Assembly (NCBI RefSeq): GCF_900090105.1
Contig: NZ_FMDM01000001.1
Location: 1-64,000, forward strand
DNA length: 64,000 nt
Source: Micromonospora humi
Lineage (GTDB): Bacteria > Actinomycetota > Actinomycetes > Mycobacteriales > Micromonosporaceae
Reading direction: 5' to 3'
The translations under genes were made by a program, and so were the position numbers. A model generated the notes under the pieces. It did not search any database. It saw nothing but the letters and a program-made list of their open reading frames with translations, and was not told the DNA's origin. Positions within the stretch are counted from its first letter, which is position 1; every line of letters begins with the position of its first letter. Of this stretch, positions 16,319 to 25,039 are shown one piece after another.

Positions 16319-18015
16319 CCGCTGTGACCGCCGAGGCCGTCGCGAAGGCGCTCACCGCCGGCGCCGAGGCGCTGCTACGCCGTCGGCGCGCCGACGGCGT
16401 CTTCGGCGACGACCCGCCGGCCTCGGTGCTGGGCACCGCCGGCGCGGTGGCCGCGCTGCACGCCGCCGACCCGGCGGGCAGCGCGGACCTGGTCGACGCC
16501 GGCGTCGGATGGCTGCTCCGGCAGCAGCACGACGACGGCGGCTGGGGCGGCGTGGAAGGCGCCGAGAGCGAGGTCGTGCCCACCGCCGTCGCGGTCGCGG
16601 CGCTCGCGCTCAGCGCGCCCGCGACCGGCGCGGAGGCGGTCGCGGCCGGGCGGGCCCGGCTGGCCGCGATGGGCGGCGTGGACGCGGTCACCGACCGGGC
16701 CATCGCGCTGCTGTGCCGGCAACTCCTGACCATGGCCGGGCTGACCGCCGAGGCCGGCCCGCTGCGCCGGCTGCCCCTGGAGATCGTGCTGTTCGACCGG
16801 GTCCGCCGCCGGCGCCTGTCGTTCCGCACCACACCGTTCGTCGGTCTCGCCCTCATGCAGGCCGACCTGTTGCCCGCCGGCCGCCTGCGCCGCGCCACGC
16901 TGCGCCGGGCCCGGCCGGTGGCGGTGGGCCTGCTGCGCGCCGTCTACGACCACGAGGGACGCACCGGCGCGCTGAGCGAGGACCCGTGGCCCGCCGCCCT
17001 GGTGCTGCTCGGCCTGGCCCGCAGCGGGGAGGCGCCCGACATCGCCGAGGCGGTGGTGGGCTGGCTGCGGCGGGCGGTCCGCCCCGACGGGGCCTGGGAC
17101 GCCGTGACGAACCTGGACCTGACCCGCTCCGGCTACGCGGTGACCGGCCTGGCCGCGGCCGGGTACGCCGCCGACCCGCGGCTGCGCGCCACCCGGGACT
17201 TCTTCCACGCCACCCAGAAACCGGCCGCGTTCGAGGTGCTGGACGTGCCGCCGGGCGGCTGGAGCTACTCGAACGTGGGCGGCTGGCCGGTGACGCTGGA
17301 GTCGGCCGAGATCCTGTCGGCGCTCGCCGGCTACCCCGACGCGGACGCGGACCCGGTCCTGCGTACCGGCCTGGAGTGGCTGGTCGGCCGGCAGGACAGC
17401 CGCGGCTCGTGGAGCCTGTGGGTACGCGACACGCAGCTCGCCAACGACGGCCCGTGCCCGGCCATCACCAGCCAGGCGATCCTCGCCCTGCACGACGCCG
17501 GCCACCCCGACGACCACCCGGCGATCGCACGGGCGGTGGCCTGGCTGCTGACCCGGGCCGCGCCCGACGGCAGGTTCGAGAACCTCTGGTACCGCGACCA
17601 CACCTCCGGCACGGCCGTGGTGGTGGCGGCGCTGTCCCGGGTCGGTCACGCCCGACACGACGTGGTCCGCCGGGCGGCTCGCTGGCTGCGCGACACCCAA
17701 CTGCCGGACGGCTCGTGGGGGCCGGGCGACGGCACCGCCGGCACGGTCGAGGAGACCGCCTGGGCCGTCCAGGGCCTGCTCGCCACCGGCGGTCCGGAGC
17801 ATCGCCACGCGGTCGACCGGGGCGTCGCCCGGCTGGTGGCGGCCGCCGGACCGGACGGCGGATGGCCGGCGGCCCGGGTGTGCAACTACATCCGCCACCA
17901 CATGCGCTACCCCAACGCGGTGATCACCCAGGCGCTCGCGCTGCGCGCGCTCGGTGAGCACCGCAGGGCCGCCCAGGCCCGATCGGACGTCACCCCCGGG
18001 ACGGTGGCCCGATGA
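16315..18015 (+). CDS. Squalene-hopene/oxidosqualene cyclase-like protein with altered catalytic motif
   Basis: This 566-residue protein has repeated alpha-barrel QW-type segments (for example QHDDGGWGG, RQDSRGSWS, QLPDGSWG, GPDGGW) in the order found in class II triterpene cyclases. Its C-terminal half lines up with squalene-hopene cyclase. At the position of the acidic DxDD motif it reads VTLE (326-329), followed by Ser-Ala-Glu as in the V-x-x-x-T-A-E of oxidosqualene cyclases, so the usual proton-donor Asp is Leu. Start ATG 16315 has CTGGAGGA upstream and overlaps the UbiA stop. With the adjacent FAD enzyme, cyclisation of an epoxidised prenyl chain is the likely role; a non-catalytic or different acid-catalysed role is possible. 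Confidence 0.85.
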   Translation: MTAVTAEAVAKALTAGAEALLRRRRADGVFGDDPPASVLGTAGAVAALHAADPAGSADLVDAGVGWLLRQQHDDGGWGGVEGAESEVVPTAVAVAALALSAPATGAEAVAAGRARLAAMGGVDAVTDRAIALLCRQLLTMAGLTAEAGPLRRLPLEIVLFDRVRRRRLSFRTTPFVGLALMQADLLPAGRLRRATLRRARPVAVGLLRAVYDHEGRTGALSEDPWPAALVLLGLARSGEAPDIAEAVVGWLRRAVRPDGAWDAVTNLDLTRSGYAVTGLAAAGYAADPRLRATRDFFHATQKPAAFEVLDVPPGGWSYSNVGGWPVTLESAEILSALAGYPDADADPVLRTGLEWLVGRQDSRGSWSLWVRDTQLANDGPCPAITSQAILALHDAGHPDDHPAIARAVAWLLTRAAPDGRFENLWYRDHTSGTAVVVAALSRVGHARHDVVRRAARWLRDTQLPDGSWGPGDGTAGTVEETAWAVQGLLATGGPEHRHAVDRGVARLVAAAGPDGGWPAARVCNYIRHHMRYPNAVITQALALRALGEHRRAAQARSDVTPGTVAR

Positions 18016-19268
18016 GCGCCGACGTGGTGGTGGTGGGCGCCGGCGCCGGCGGTCTGGCGAGCGCCCGCGCGCTCGGCGCGCTCGGGCTGCGGGTGCTCGT
18101 GCTCGACCGGCAGCGCACCCCCGCGTCGATCGCCAAGGGCGAGATCCTGCAACCCGAGACGGTCCGCATCCTCGACGCCTGGGGTGCGCTCGACGCGCTG
18201 CGGGCCACCGGCGCGCGCCCGGTCGGGCGGCTGGCCATCCGGGACCCGTACGGCGGGCCGTTGCTCTGCCTGGACTACGCCGGCCTGCCCGGGGCGTACC
18301 GGGAGATCCTCTGCGCCGACTACGGCGACCTGCGCGGCGTGCTCGCCGACGGGCTGCCCGCAACCGTCGACCTGCGCTGGGGGCGGCGGGTGACCGGCCT
18401 GCTGCGCGACGCCGGCGGGCGGGTCCGCGGCGTCCGGGTCACCGGCGACGGCGGTGACCAGGACGTGCCGGCGGCGCTGGTGGTGGCCGCCGACGGGATG
18501 TCCTCGCCGGTGCGCCGGGCGGCCGGCGTCACGGTCGAGCGCCGCGAGTACCCGCACGGCCTGGTCGCGTTCGACGTGGCCGGCGCCGAGGTGGCCGACG
18601 AGGTGACCGCCTACCGGACCGGTCGTGGCCTGTGTCTGGTCTACCCGCTGCCGGGCGGCCGGTGCCGCCTCTACGTGCAGGTGACGCCGGGCGAGTTCCG
18701 GGGCGGCGCCGACCTGGGCCGCTGGTGCGACCGACTGGTCGCCGACGTGCCGGCTCTCCGGCCGCTGGCGTCGGCGATCCGGGCCAGCCTGCACCGCCGC
18801 CAACTCCTCGCGGTCTACCGGCTGCGCACCGCCCGCCTCACCGTGCCCGGCCTCGCGCTGGTCGGCGAGGCCGCCCACGCGGTGCACCCGATGGCGGCGC
18901 AGGGCGTCAACAGCTCCCTCGGTGACGCCGAGACGCTCGCCGCCACGCTCGCCGCCGAGGGCGGCACACCGGAGCCCGGGGCGGTGGACCGGGCGCTGCG
19001 GGCGTTCGAGGCCGCCCGCCGGCCCCGGCTCGACCACGTCGCCACCGTCAGCCACAACGCCTCCCGCATGATCACCAGCGTCTCCGGCCTGCCGAAACTG
19101 CTCGGCGGGCGGATGATGCGCCGCACCGCCGCCAACCCCCGGCTGCTCGGGCTGACCGCCGGCAACCTCTCCGGTACGGACGTCCGGCCGCTCTCCCTGG
19201 TCGACCGGCTGCACCAGCTCGGGCTGCTCGCCGACCGGCACGCCCACCCCGCCCTGTCAGAGAAGTGA
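18012..19268 (+). CDS. FAD-dependent monooxygenase/epoxidase (UbiH-like)
   Basis: This is a 418-residue group A flavoprotein. The N-terminal dinucleotide motif is VVVVGAGAGGLASA, and the second FAD motif is GEAAHAVHPMAAQGVN, with Gly-Asp replaced by Gly-Glu. The C-terminal half carries several Arg/Met-rich helices. The start ATG 18012 overlaps the cyclase stop (ATGA). Family members hydroxylate aromatic rings or epoxidise isoprenoid double bonds. Lying between a prenyltransferase/cyclase pair and an aminotransferase, it most likely epoxidises the transferred prenyl chain to trigger cyclisation, as in several meroterpenoid pathways. That role is inferred. Confidence 0.88.
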   Translation: MSADVVVVGAGAGGLASARALGALGLRVLVLDRQRTPASIAKGEILQPETVRILDAWGALDALRATGARPVGRLAIRDPYGGPLLCLDYAGLPGAYREILCADYGDLRGVLADGLPATVDLRWGRRVTGLLRDAGGRVRGVRVTGDGGDQDVPAALVVAADGMSSPVRRAAGVTVERREYPHGLVAFDVAGAEVADEVTAYRTGRGLCLVYPLPGGRCRLYVQVTPGEFRGGADLGRWCDRLVADVPALRPLASAIRASLHRRQLLAVYRLRTARLTVPGLALVGEAAHAVHPMAAQGVNSSLGDAETLAATLAAEGGTPEPGAVDRALRAFEAARRPRLDHVATVSHNASRMITSVSGLPKLLGGRMMRRTAANPRLLGLTAGNLSGTDVRPLSLVDRLHQLGLLADRHAHPALSEK

Positions 19269-19274
19269 GCCGCC

Positions 19275-20291
19275 ATGACCCGTGCCACCGTTGTCGACCC
19301 GGCCGACCTGTCGATGAACGAGACGCCGTACCCGCCGCTGCCGGGCGTCCGACGCGTCGTCGCCGACGGGGCCGCCGCGCTCCAGCGGTATCCGGACCGC
19401 ACCTCGTCGACGCTGGTGTCGGCGTTGTCCGCTCGGCTCGGGGTGGGGCCGGAGGCGATAGTGGTCGGCCCCGGCTCGGCCGGGCTGTGCCAGCACCTGG
19501 TGCAGTCGCTCGGGCCCCGCCCGGAGGTCGTGCACGCGGCGCTGTCGTTCGAGGGCTACCCGCTGATCGTGCGCAACGCGGGCGCCCGCGCGGTGCCGGT
19601 GCCGATGGACGGGTACGACCACGACCTGCCCGCGATGGCGGACGCGGTCACCGACCGGACCCGGTGCGTGCTGCTGTGCAGCCCGAACAACCCGACCGGG
19701 GCGGCGCTGCGCCGCGACCGGGTCGAGGCGTTCCTCGGCCGGATCCCGGCCGACGTGCCGGTCGTTCTGGACGAGGCGTACCGGGAGTTCGTCACCGACC
19801 CGGCGGCGCCGGACGGGATGGAGCTGTACCGGTCCTACGACAACGTCTGCGTGCTGCGCACCTTCTCCAAGGCGTACGGGCTGGCCGCGCTGCGGGTCGG
19901 CTACGCCGTGGTGCCGCCCCGGCTGGCCGCGGCGGCGGCGCTGACCGGCGCGGTGTTCTTCCCGAACGCGCTCGGCCAGGCGGCGGCCGTGGCGAGCCTC
20001 GCCCCGGACGTGACCGCGGAGCTGACCCACCGGTGCACGGAGCTGGTGGCGTCGCGGACCCGCCTCGTCGGCGCGCTGCGCGGTCTGGGTGTCACCGTGG
20101 CGCCCAGCGAGGCGAACTTCGTGTGGCTGCCGCTGGGGGAGCGGGCGGCGTCGTTCGCGGATCGGGCCCGCGCGGCGGGGATCCTGGTGATGGCGTTGCC
20201 CGGCGCGGGGGTGCGGATCACGGTCGGCTCCGACGAGGCGAACGACCGGCTCCTCGCGTTCGTCCGGTCGGCGCTCGCCGAAGGGCTCTGA
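19275..20291 (+). CDS. HisC-like PLP-dependent aminotransferase
   Basis: This 338-residue fold-type I aminotransferase has the SPNNPTGAAL motif, VVLDEAYREF with the cofactor Asp, the Schiff-base Lys 199 in RTFSKAYGLA, and a late Arg-containing RITVG segment for substrate carboxylate. It resembles histidinol-phosphate aminotransferases but lies outside any his operon. It starts 6 bases after the monooxygenase stop, so it is the last gene of the terpenoid operon. It may install or remove the amino group of an amino-acid-derived acceptor (inference). Confidence 0.9.
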   Translation: MTRATVVDPADLSMNETPYPPLPGVRRVVADGAAALQRYPDRTSSTLVSALSARLGVGPEAIVVGPGSAGLCQHLVQSLGPRPEVVHAALSFEGYPLIVRNAGARAVPVPMDGYDHDLPAMADAVTDRTRCVLLCSPNNPTGAALRRDRVEAFLGRIPADVPVVLDEAYREFVTDPAAPDGMELYRSYDNVCVLRTFSKAYGLAALRVGYAVVPPRLAAAAALTGAVFFPNALGQAAAVASLAPDVTAELTHRCTELVASRTRLVGALRGLGVTVAPSEANFVWLPLGERAASFADRARAAGILVMALPGAGVRITVGSDEANDRLLAFVRSALAEGL

Positions 20292-20385
20292 ACTTTTTCC
20301 CGGGATGTCGTCGCATCCGGGCCGGGTCGTTCGTGGAACGGTCGAGAGGCGGAGGCTTCCGCACGACGCACCGGGAGGCAGAGGC

Positions 20386-20955
20386 GTGGCAAAACTGATC
20401 TATGTGAACAACGTGTCGGTCGACGGCTACATCGAGGACGAGAAAGGGGTCTTCGCCTGGCTCCCGCTCGACGACGAGGTGTTCACGTTCACCACCGACC
20501 TCGTGCGCTCAGTGGGCACCTTCCTCTACGGGCGGCGCCTGTACGAGTCGATGGCGGTCTGGGAGACCGACCCCGCCCTGGCCGCGCAGTCCGCGCGGAT
20601 GGCCGAGTTCGCGCGCGCGTGGCAGGCGGCGGACAAGGTCGTCTACTCCACCACCCTCAGCGCCACGTCGACGGCTCGCACCAGCCTGGAGCGCCGTTTC
20701 GACCCCGCCGCCGTGCGCCGGCTCAAGGCCACCGCCGACAGCGACCTCATGATCGGCGGCGCCGACCTGGCGGCGCAGGCCCTGCGGGCCGGGCTGGTCG
20801 ACGAGTGCCAGCTGATCGTGTGGCCCGTCGCCGTCGGAGGTGGCAAGCCGGGGCTACCCACCGGCGTACGGACCGACTTCGCGCTCCTCGACGAGCGCCG
20901 GTTCGGCAACGGCGTCCTCCACCTCCGTTACCGCACCCTCGTCTCGGACGACTGA
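20386..20955 (+). CDS. RibD C-terminal/dihydrofolate reductase-like protein
   Basis: This 189-residue protein shows the DHFR/RibD reductase fold: LIYVNNVSVDGYIED at the N-terminus, TFLYGRRLYESM, and the NADPH-loop-like DLMIGGADLAAQALRAGL. Actinobacteria have many such proteins of unknown substrate. GTG 20386 is chosen because GGGAGG lies at 20373-20378; upstream in-frame starts lack a ribosome site. It marks the point where clearly biosynthetic genes stop. Confidence 0.88.
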   Translation: MAKLIYVNNVSVDGYIEDEKGVFAWLPLDDEVFTFTTDLVRSVGTFLYGRRLYESMAVWETDPALAAQSARMAEFARAWQAADKVVYSTTLSATSTARTSLERRFDPAAVRRLKATADSDLMIGGADLAAQALRAGLVDECQLIVWPVAVGGGKPGLPTGVRTDFALLDERRFGNGVLHLRYRTLVSDD

Positions 20956-20982
20956 CCAGTTGGCGTACGCCGGAAGGCGGTA

Positions 20983-21753
20983 GTGTCGCACCCCGTGCGG
21001 GAGTCGCCGTTCGGCCTGCGGTTGTGGCGTCTGCTGTCGCAGCGTCGGCCGACATTCGACACGTCGGTGGAGCGGATGCGGGTGGTCCTCGCCGGGGACG
21101 CCGGGGTGCCGAGCGGGGAACTCGCCGCGGTCATCGAGGACGGTGCGGTACCGGACCCCGACCTTGTCCGGAAACTGGCGCCGGTGCTCGGCATCCACAC
21201 CGCTGACCTGTTCGTCGTCGCGGGACTGCCCGTACCGGACGATCTGGCCTCGGCCTGGCCGACGTCGCCGTGGGACGTCGGCGCGATCCTCCGACACGCC
21301 GTCGGGATGAGCGCGGACCAGCGCCGTCGACTGGCGGCGCTGGTCCGGTCGCTGCCTGCCCGGCCTCGCCGTGGGCCCGCGCCGAGCGACGACTGGCCGG
21401 ACACGCCGGGAGCACTGCTGCTGCGCCTGCTGCGCAATCGCAACATCCGTCCGCACAACGCACGGATTCTCAAGGCGGTCGGCGACGGTCCGTACGTCTC
21501 CGACTCCACCCTCTTCGGGCTGGGCCGCGGCACGGTCGCCGTCACCCCACGGTACGTGGGCGCGTTCGCGCACCTGCTCGGCTATGCGCCCGGGGAAATG
21601 GTCGCGCTGACGGGGATCGGACCGGTCGTCGAGGATGCGCGGGTTCATCCGGCCAGCGCCGAGATCGCCGCACTGGCCTGGCAGGCCCGACGACTCGACG
21701 ACGAGCAACTGAGCGCGGTGATGACCGCCGCGCAGGCCGCACGACACGACTGA
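20983..21753 (+). CDS. XRE-type helix-turn-helix protein
   Basis: This 256-residue protein has two similar halves, each with a helix-turn-helix-like segment (about residues 25-75, ending in LAPVLGIHTADLFVVAGL, and 150-205, ending in LGYAPGEMVAL). This duplicated XRE pattern is seen in actinobacterial regulators. Starts at GTG 20983 and GTG 20995 are both possible. The stop is 53 bases from the convergent MmcQ-type gene. No target can be assigned. Confidence 0.65.
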   Translation: MSHPVRESPFGLRLWRLLSQRRPTFDTSVERMRVVLAGDAGVPSGELAAVIEDGAVPDPDLVRKLAPVLGIHTADLFVVAGLPVPDDLASAWPTSPWDVGAILRHAVGMSADQRRRLAALVRSLPARPRRGPAPSDDWPDTPGALLLRLLRNRNIRPHNARILKAVGDGPYVSDSTLFGLGRGTVAVTPRYVGAFAHLLGYAPGEMVALTGIGPVVEDARVHPASAEIAALAWQARRLDDEQLSAVMTAAQAARHD

Positions 21754-21805
21754 TCGCTTCTCGTCCGCCGGGCCAGGACGGTCGAAGAGCCCGCACGGCC
21801 CTCGG

Positions 21806-22147
21806 TCAGCGTCCGAGCCGCTGCCGGGCGAGGAACTTGGGCACGACCATGCGCCACGCCTCGGTCACCAGTTCGGTCATGTGGTCGTGGTCGAGCCGGG
21901 CGACGTGGCAGCACACCCAGTTGAAGCGCTGGTCCGAGACACCTGGCAGGAAGAACAGGTCGGGATCGCCGGCGATGAGCCCGTCGCGCTCCTCCTTCGG
22001 ATATCCGAAGCCCATCGTCTCCTCGTCGCGGGAGAACGCGACGTAGACGATGGCGCCGACCCGGAACTTCACGCGGTCCCGGATCAGGTGTTCACTGCTG
22101 CGCGGCAGCGTCCGCGCCAACGCGCGGACGTCGGCGACGGTCACCAT
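21806..22147 (-). CDS. MmcQ/YjbR-family protein
   Basis: This 113-residue cytoplasmic protein has the MmcQ/YjbR fold pattern (CyaY-like DNA-binding superfamily): an N-terminal VADVRALARTLP helix, KFRVGAIVYVAFSRDEETMG, a central LFFLPGVSDQRFNWVCCHV block and a C-terminal helix with EAWRMVVPKFL. The function of the family is not settled. ATG 22147 is the natural start. It is followed by a small protein gene upstream on the same strand. Confidence 0.88.
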   Translation of the reverse strand: MVTVADVRALARTLPRSSEHLIRDRVKFRVGAIVYVAFSRDEETMGFGYPKEERDGLIAGDPDLFFLPGVSDQRFNWVCCHVARLDHDHMTELVTEAWRMVVPKFLARQRLGR

Positions 22148-22180
22148 GGTCCGACCGTACGCATGAACCCGACGTCCGGG

Positions 22181-22507
22181 TCACCTGGCGGGCGGCAGGT
22201 TGGCGACGACGAGGTCGGCGGCTTCCTCCGCCGACTCGGCCAGGCCGATGAGCCGTTCGTATCCGGCGGAGATCACCTGGTAGGGCGGGCCGCCGCAGGA
22301 GATGAGTGGCAGGTCGTGCACGGGTGTGTCGGGCCAACTCCACGGGGTCCGGAAGAACCTCAGCGTGCCGTGCGTGGCGAAGGGGAAGAGCGTGCGCAGC
22401 GTGGGGTTCGCGTAGGCGGCCAGGAAGACCGGGTGATCCGACCACCACTGGTGCCTGACGTCCAAGAGCGCGCGCCAGGCGCCATCGGCCTCGGCCACCG
22501 GTTCCAT
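22181..22507 (-). CDS. Small protein, DUF6193-like
   Basis: This 108-residue protein, rich in Trp and Pro, carries WWSDHPVFLAAYANPTLRTL (19-38) and a C-terminal ESAEEAADLVVANLPP. I link it to the DUF6193 family, which is annotated near actinobacterial natural-product genes but has no known activity. ATG 22507 is the first start giving this domain; the frame is open further upstream without support. It is divergent from the NUDIX gene. Confidence 0.6.
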   Translation of the reverse strand: MEPVAEADGAWRALLDVRHQWWSDHPVFLAAYANPTLRTLFPFATHGTLRFFRTPWSWPDTPVHDLPLISCGGPPYQVISAGYERLIGLAESAEEAADLVVANLPPAR

Positions 22508-22579
22508 ATGCGCATCTTCGCACGTGCCGGTGAGTGACCGTACCCGCGCCATCGGCACGGGGTGCGTCAGACTGGGCCG

Positions 22580-23029
22580 ATGACGATCTCCGCTGACGAC
22601 GCCGGCCCGGCCCGGATCGTGACCGCCGTCCTTCGCGACGACGAACGGGTCCTGCTGGTGCACCGGAACGCCGGGCGTCGGTGGTATCCCGACGTGTGGG
22701 ACCTGCCCGGTGGTCACGTCGACGCGGGGGAGACGCCGACGGAGAGTCTGGTCCGCGAGCTTCGGGAGGAGTTGGGCATCACGGCGTCGGAGCCGTCCGG
22801 TCCACCGATGCACCAGATCCGGGGCGAGACGTTCCACATGCGCATCTGGCTGGTAGACGACTGGACCGGAACACCCGTCAACGCCGCGCCGGACGAGCAC
22901 GACGCGGTCGCGTGGTTCGAGGCGTCCGAGCTCGACCACCTGCGCTTCGCCCATGAGCCCCTTCTTCCGCTGCTGACCGCCGCGCTCGCCGGGCACGCCG
23001 CGACGTCGCGGCGCGGGACCGTACGCTGA
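22580..23029 (+). CDS. NUDIX hydrolase
   Basis: This 149-residue protein has a complete NUDIX box, GGHVDAGETPTESLVRELRE followed by ELGI (about residues 49-72), matching Gx5Ex7REUxEExGU. Such enzymes hydrolyse nucleoside diphosphates linked to another moiety. ATG 22580 is preceded by CAGACT, a possible -10, so the transcript may be leaderless. The stop is one base away from the GTG of the kinase-like gene, so the two form an operon. Confidence 0.92.
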   Translation: MTISADDAGPARIVTAVLRDDERVLLVHRNAGRRWYPDVWDLPGGHVDAGETPTESLVRELREELGITASEPSGPPMHQIRGETFHMRIWLVDDWTGTPVNAAPDEHDAVAWFEASELDHLRFAHEPLLPLLTAALAGHAATSRRGTVR

Positions 23030-23030
23030 G

Positions 23031-23846
23031 GTGGCGACGAGGGAGGCCGTGAGCGCGGCCCGATCGATCGCCGCGTCACTCGGTCTGGCGAGCCGGGACG
23101 CGACAGTCCTGCAGGCTTCGAACCGGGTCACGCTGCGTCTGCTGCCGTGTGACGTGCTGGCCCGGGTGTCACCGGCGGCGGACCACGCCGCCGCCCGGTT
23201 CGAGCTCCGGCTCGCGCAGCGGTTGGCCGCCGAGGGCAGCCCGGTGGCGGTGCTCGACCCCCGCGTGCCGCCACGCGTGCACGAGCACGAGGGCCACGCG
23301 GTCACGCTGTGGCGCTACTACGAGCCGTCGGCCCGGCCGGTCATACCGGCCGACTACGCGGCGACACTCGTACGGCTGCACGCCGGCATGCGCGCCCTGC
23401 GCCTGCCGACGCCGCACTGGACGGACCGGGTCGAGCAGGCACAGCGGTTGGTGGCCGACCGCGACCGCACGCCCGACCTTGTCGACGCGGACCGCGAGCT
23501 TCTCGACTCCACGCTGCGCGGGCTTCGCCACGCCGTCGCCGCGGGCGGGCACGCCGAGCAGATCCTGCACGGCGAGCCGCACCCGGGGAATCTGCTGCCG
23601 ACGAGGTCCGGGCCGCTCTTCGTCGATCTGGAGACCTGCTGCCGGGGACCGGTCGAGTTCGACCTCGCGCACGCCCCCGAGGACGTGGCCGGGCACTATC
23701 CGGGCGTCGACCACGACCTGCTGGACGCCTGCCGCACACTCACGCTGGCGATGGCCACCACCTGGCGCTGGGACCGGCGCGACCGGCTCCCGGACGGGCG
23801 CCGGCTGGCCGCCGAGTGGCTCAGCCAGATCCGGAGCCGTGTCTGA
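23031..23846 (+). CDS. Aminoglycoside phosphotransferase-like kinase
   Basis: This 271-residue protein has the APH/choline-kinase fold. The catalytic-loop motif reads LHGEPHPGNLL, with Glu where most kinases have Asp (HGD), and the metal motif reads FVDLETCCRG instead of DFE/DWE. The adenine-lobe Lys region is weak. Many actinobacterial members phosphorylate unknown small molecules and do not confer resistance. It is translationally coupled to the NUDIX gene. Confidence 0.82.
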   Translation: MATREAVSAARSIAASLGLASRDATVLQASNRVTLRLLPCDVLARVSPAADHAAARFELRLAQRLAAEGSPVAVLDPRVPPRVHEHEGHAVTLWRYYEPSARPVIPADYAATLVRLHAGMRALRLPTPHWTDRVEQAQRLVADRDRTPDLVDADRELLDSTLRGLRHAVAAGGHAEQILHGEPHPGNLLPTRSGPLFVDLETCCRGPVEFDLAHAPEDVAGHYPGVDHDLLDACRTLTLAMATTWRWDRRDRLPDGRRLAAEWLSQIRSRV

Positions 23847-23958
23847 CGGCATGGTGCTCATGGTGGTTCGGACGACCGCCGAGCACCGCCGGCCGTCTCT
23901 CCGGCATCCATCTCGTCGACCAAGCTCTGGCGCGACGTCCGCCGCGCTCAGAGGCAGG

Positions 23959-24129
23959 TCAGGTGTCGTGGTCGCGAGCTTCCGGTGCGTCGGCCTGGCG
24001 GCGGAGCGCTGCCGCACGGTCGTCCCGGTCGGGTCCGTGCATGGACACGCTGTCGGCCGCCTCCCGCAGCAGCGCCGGCCGGTTCGGCCGCTGCGAAAGC
24101 ACAAGCCGGTAGGCGAGATTGCGACCCAT
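23959..24129 (-). pseudogene. Possible 56-codon gene remnant
   Basis: The 343-base gap 23847-24189 contains one short reading frame on the minus strand with strong coding bias. It starts at ATG 24129 and reads MGRNLAYRLVL at its start and AAALRRQADAP near its end. The frame stays open upstream of the ATG, which suggests the 3' end of a lost gene. I do not recognise it, and I see nothing else in this gap. Confidence 0.3.
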
Positions 24130-24189
24130 ACCGGCAGAGATCCGTCGACCGGGTTCGGCTGAGGTCGATGCCCGTGGCGGTCGCCGCCG

Positions 24190-24681
24190 TCATCCGGTCA
24201 GGTGACCGGTGGCCCGCAGCAGCGCCCGGGTGAACCGGTTGAGGCCGACGCCGGGGAGCTGCGCCGGGGTGAACCAGCCCAGCTCACTGATCTCGTCAAG
24301 GTCCGCGGCCGGTGTCCCGTCCGCGATGCCCGCCTGATAGACGGCGGTGACGTAGGCGACCCGGTCGCCGTTCGGGTAGGTCACCTCGTAGTCCGCGCCG
24401 CCGAGCACGTCCAGCAGCCGCAGCTTGCCGATCCGGATGCCGATCTCCTCGCGGATCTCACGCACGGCGGCGTCGGCCGGGGATTCGCCGAGTTCGACCG
24501 CGCCGCCGGGCACCGCCCACCCGTCCCGGTGCCCGGCGTGGCGCACCAGTAGGAGCCGTGCGTGATCGTCGACGATGACGACCGACACCGACGGCATCTG
24601 GATCAGTTCGTGGCCGATCACGGCCCGCAGCCGGGCGAGATGCGAGGACATGCCCATCGGGCAGCGGACTCCGGTCGTCAT
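24190..24681 (-). CDS. NUDIX hydrolase
   Basis: The product is 163 residues with NUDIX box GGAVELGESPADAAVREIRE followed by EIGI (about residues 59-82). The preceding SVSVVIVDDHARLLLVRH and following TAVYQAGIADGTP segments fit the ADP-ribose/nucleotide-sugar branch, but the substrate cannot be read from sequence. ATG 24681 is used; inner ATGs at codons 9 and 11 are alternatives. It is a different subfamily from the NUDIX at 22580. Confidence 0.9.
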   Translation of the reverse strand: MTTGVRCPMGMSSHLARLRAVIGHELIQMPSVSVVIVDDHARLLLVRHAGHRDGWAVPGGAVELGESPADAAVREIREEIGIRIGKLRLLDVLGGADYEVTYPNGDRVAYVTAVYQAGIADGTPAADLDEISELGWFTPAQLPGVGLNRFTRALLRATGHLTG

Positions 24682-24749
24682 TGGTCAGCTGGACAGGACG
24701 CGCTCGACGAGGTCCGGACAGGGGGACTTCCAGTTCACTGCCGGGGCCC

Positions 24750-24950
24750 TTACGCATGAGGTCCAGGGTTGAGCTTGCGGGCAGCCCTGATGATACCGGG
24801 GCGGGTGAGCGCGTCGTGGGCGGACCGGATCGACGTGAAGCGCAATCCCAAGATCCCCGGGCGAACCCGGTAGCCCGGCTCGAACGTGTCCATCAGCGTC
24901 AGCCCGAGGCGGGCGAGAAGGCGTGACCGTGCGATCGTCCGGTCGATGTT
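24750..24950 (-). pseudogene. Gene remnant of about 66 codons
   Basis: Between the NUDIX gene and the cellulase promoter, the minus strand reads a protein-like frame from a TGA at 24951-24953 down to a TAA at 24750-24752. It includes LTLMDTFEPGYRVRPGILGL and ends RAARKLNPGPHA. Only the last 47 codons follow an ATG (24893), and no ribosome site is visible. It looks like the preserved 3' end of a decayed gene; I do not recognise the family. Confidence 0.35.
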
Positions 24951-24974
24951 TCAGGCGGATCGTTGATCCGAGCG

Positions 24975-24988
24975 CGGGAGCGCTCCCG
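24975..24988. promoter_or_regulatory. CebR-like operator upstream of the cellulase gene
   Basis: CGGGAGCGCTCCCG is a perfect 14-base palindrome 52 bases upstream of the GH5 start. It differs only at the outer bases from the CebR box TGGGAGCGCTCCCA, at which the LacI-type cello-oligosaccharide repressor controls cellulase and cellobiose genes in Streptomyces. The location in front of a cellulase supports the same role here. Confidence 0.65.
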
Positions 24989-25039
24989 TAAATCCCTCCG
25001 TACGGATGTCAGTGCACCCGGCGAGAGGTGGCGGTTCCG

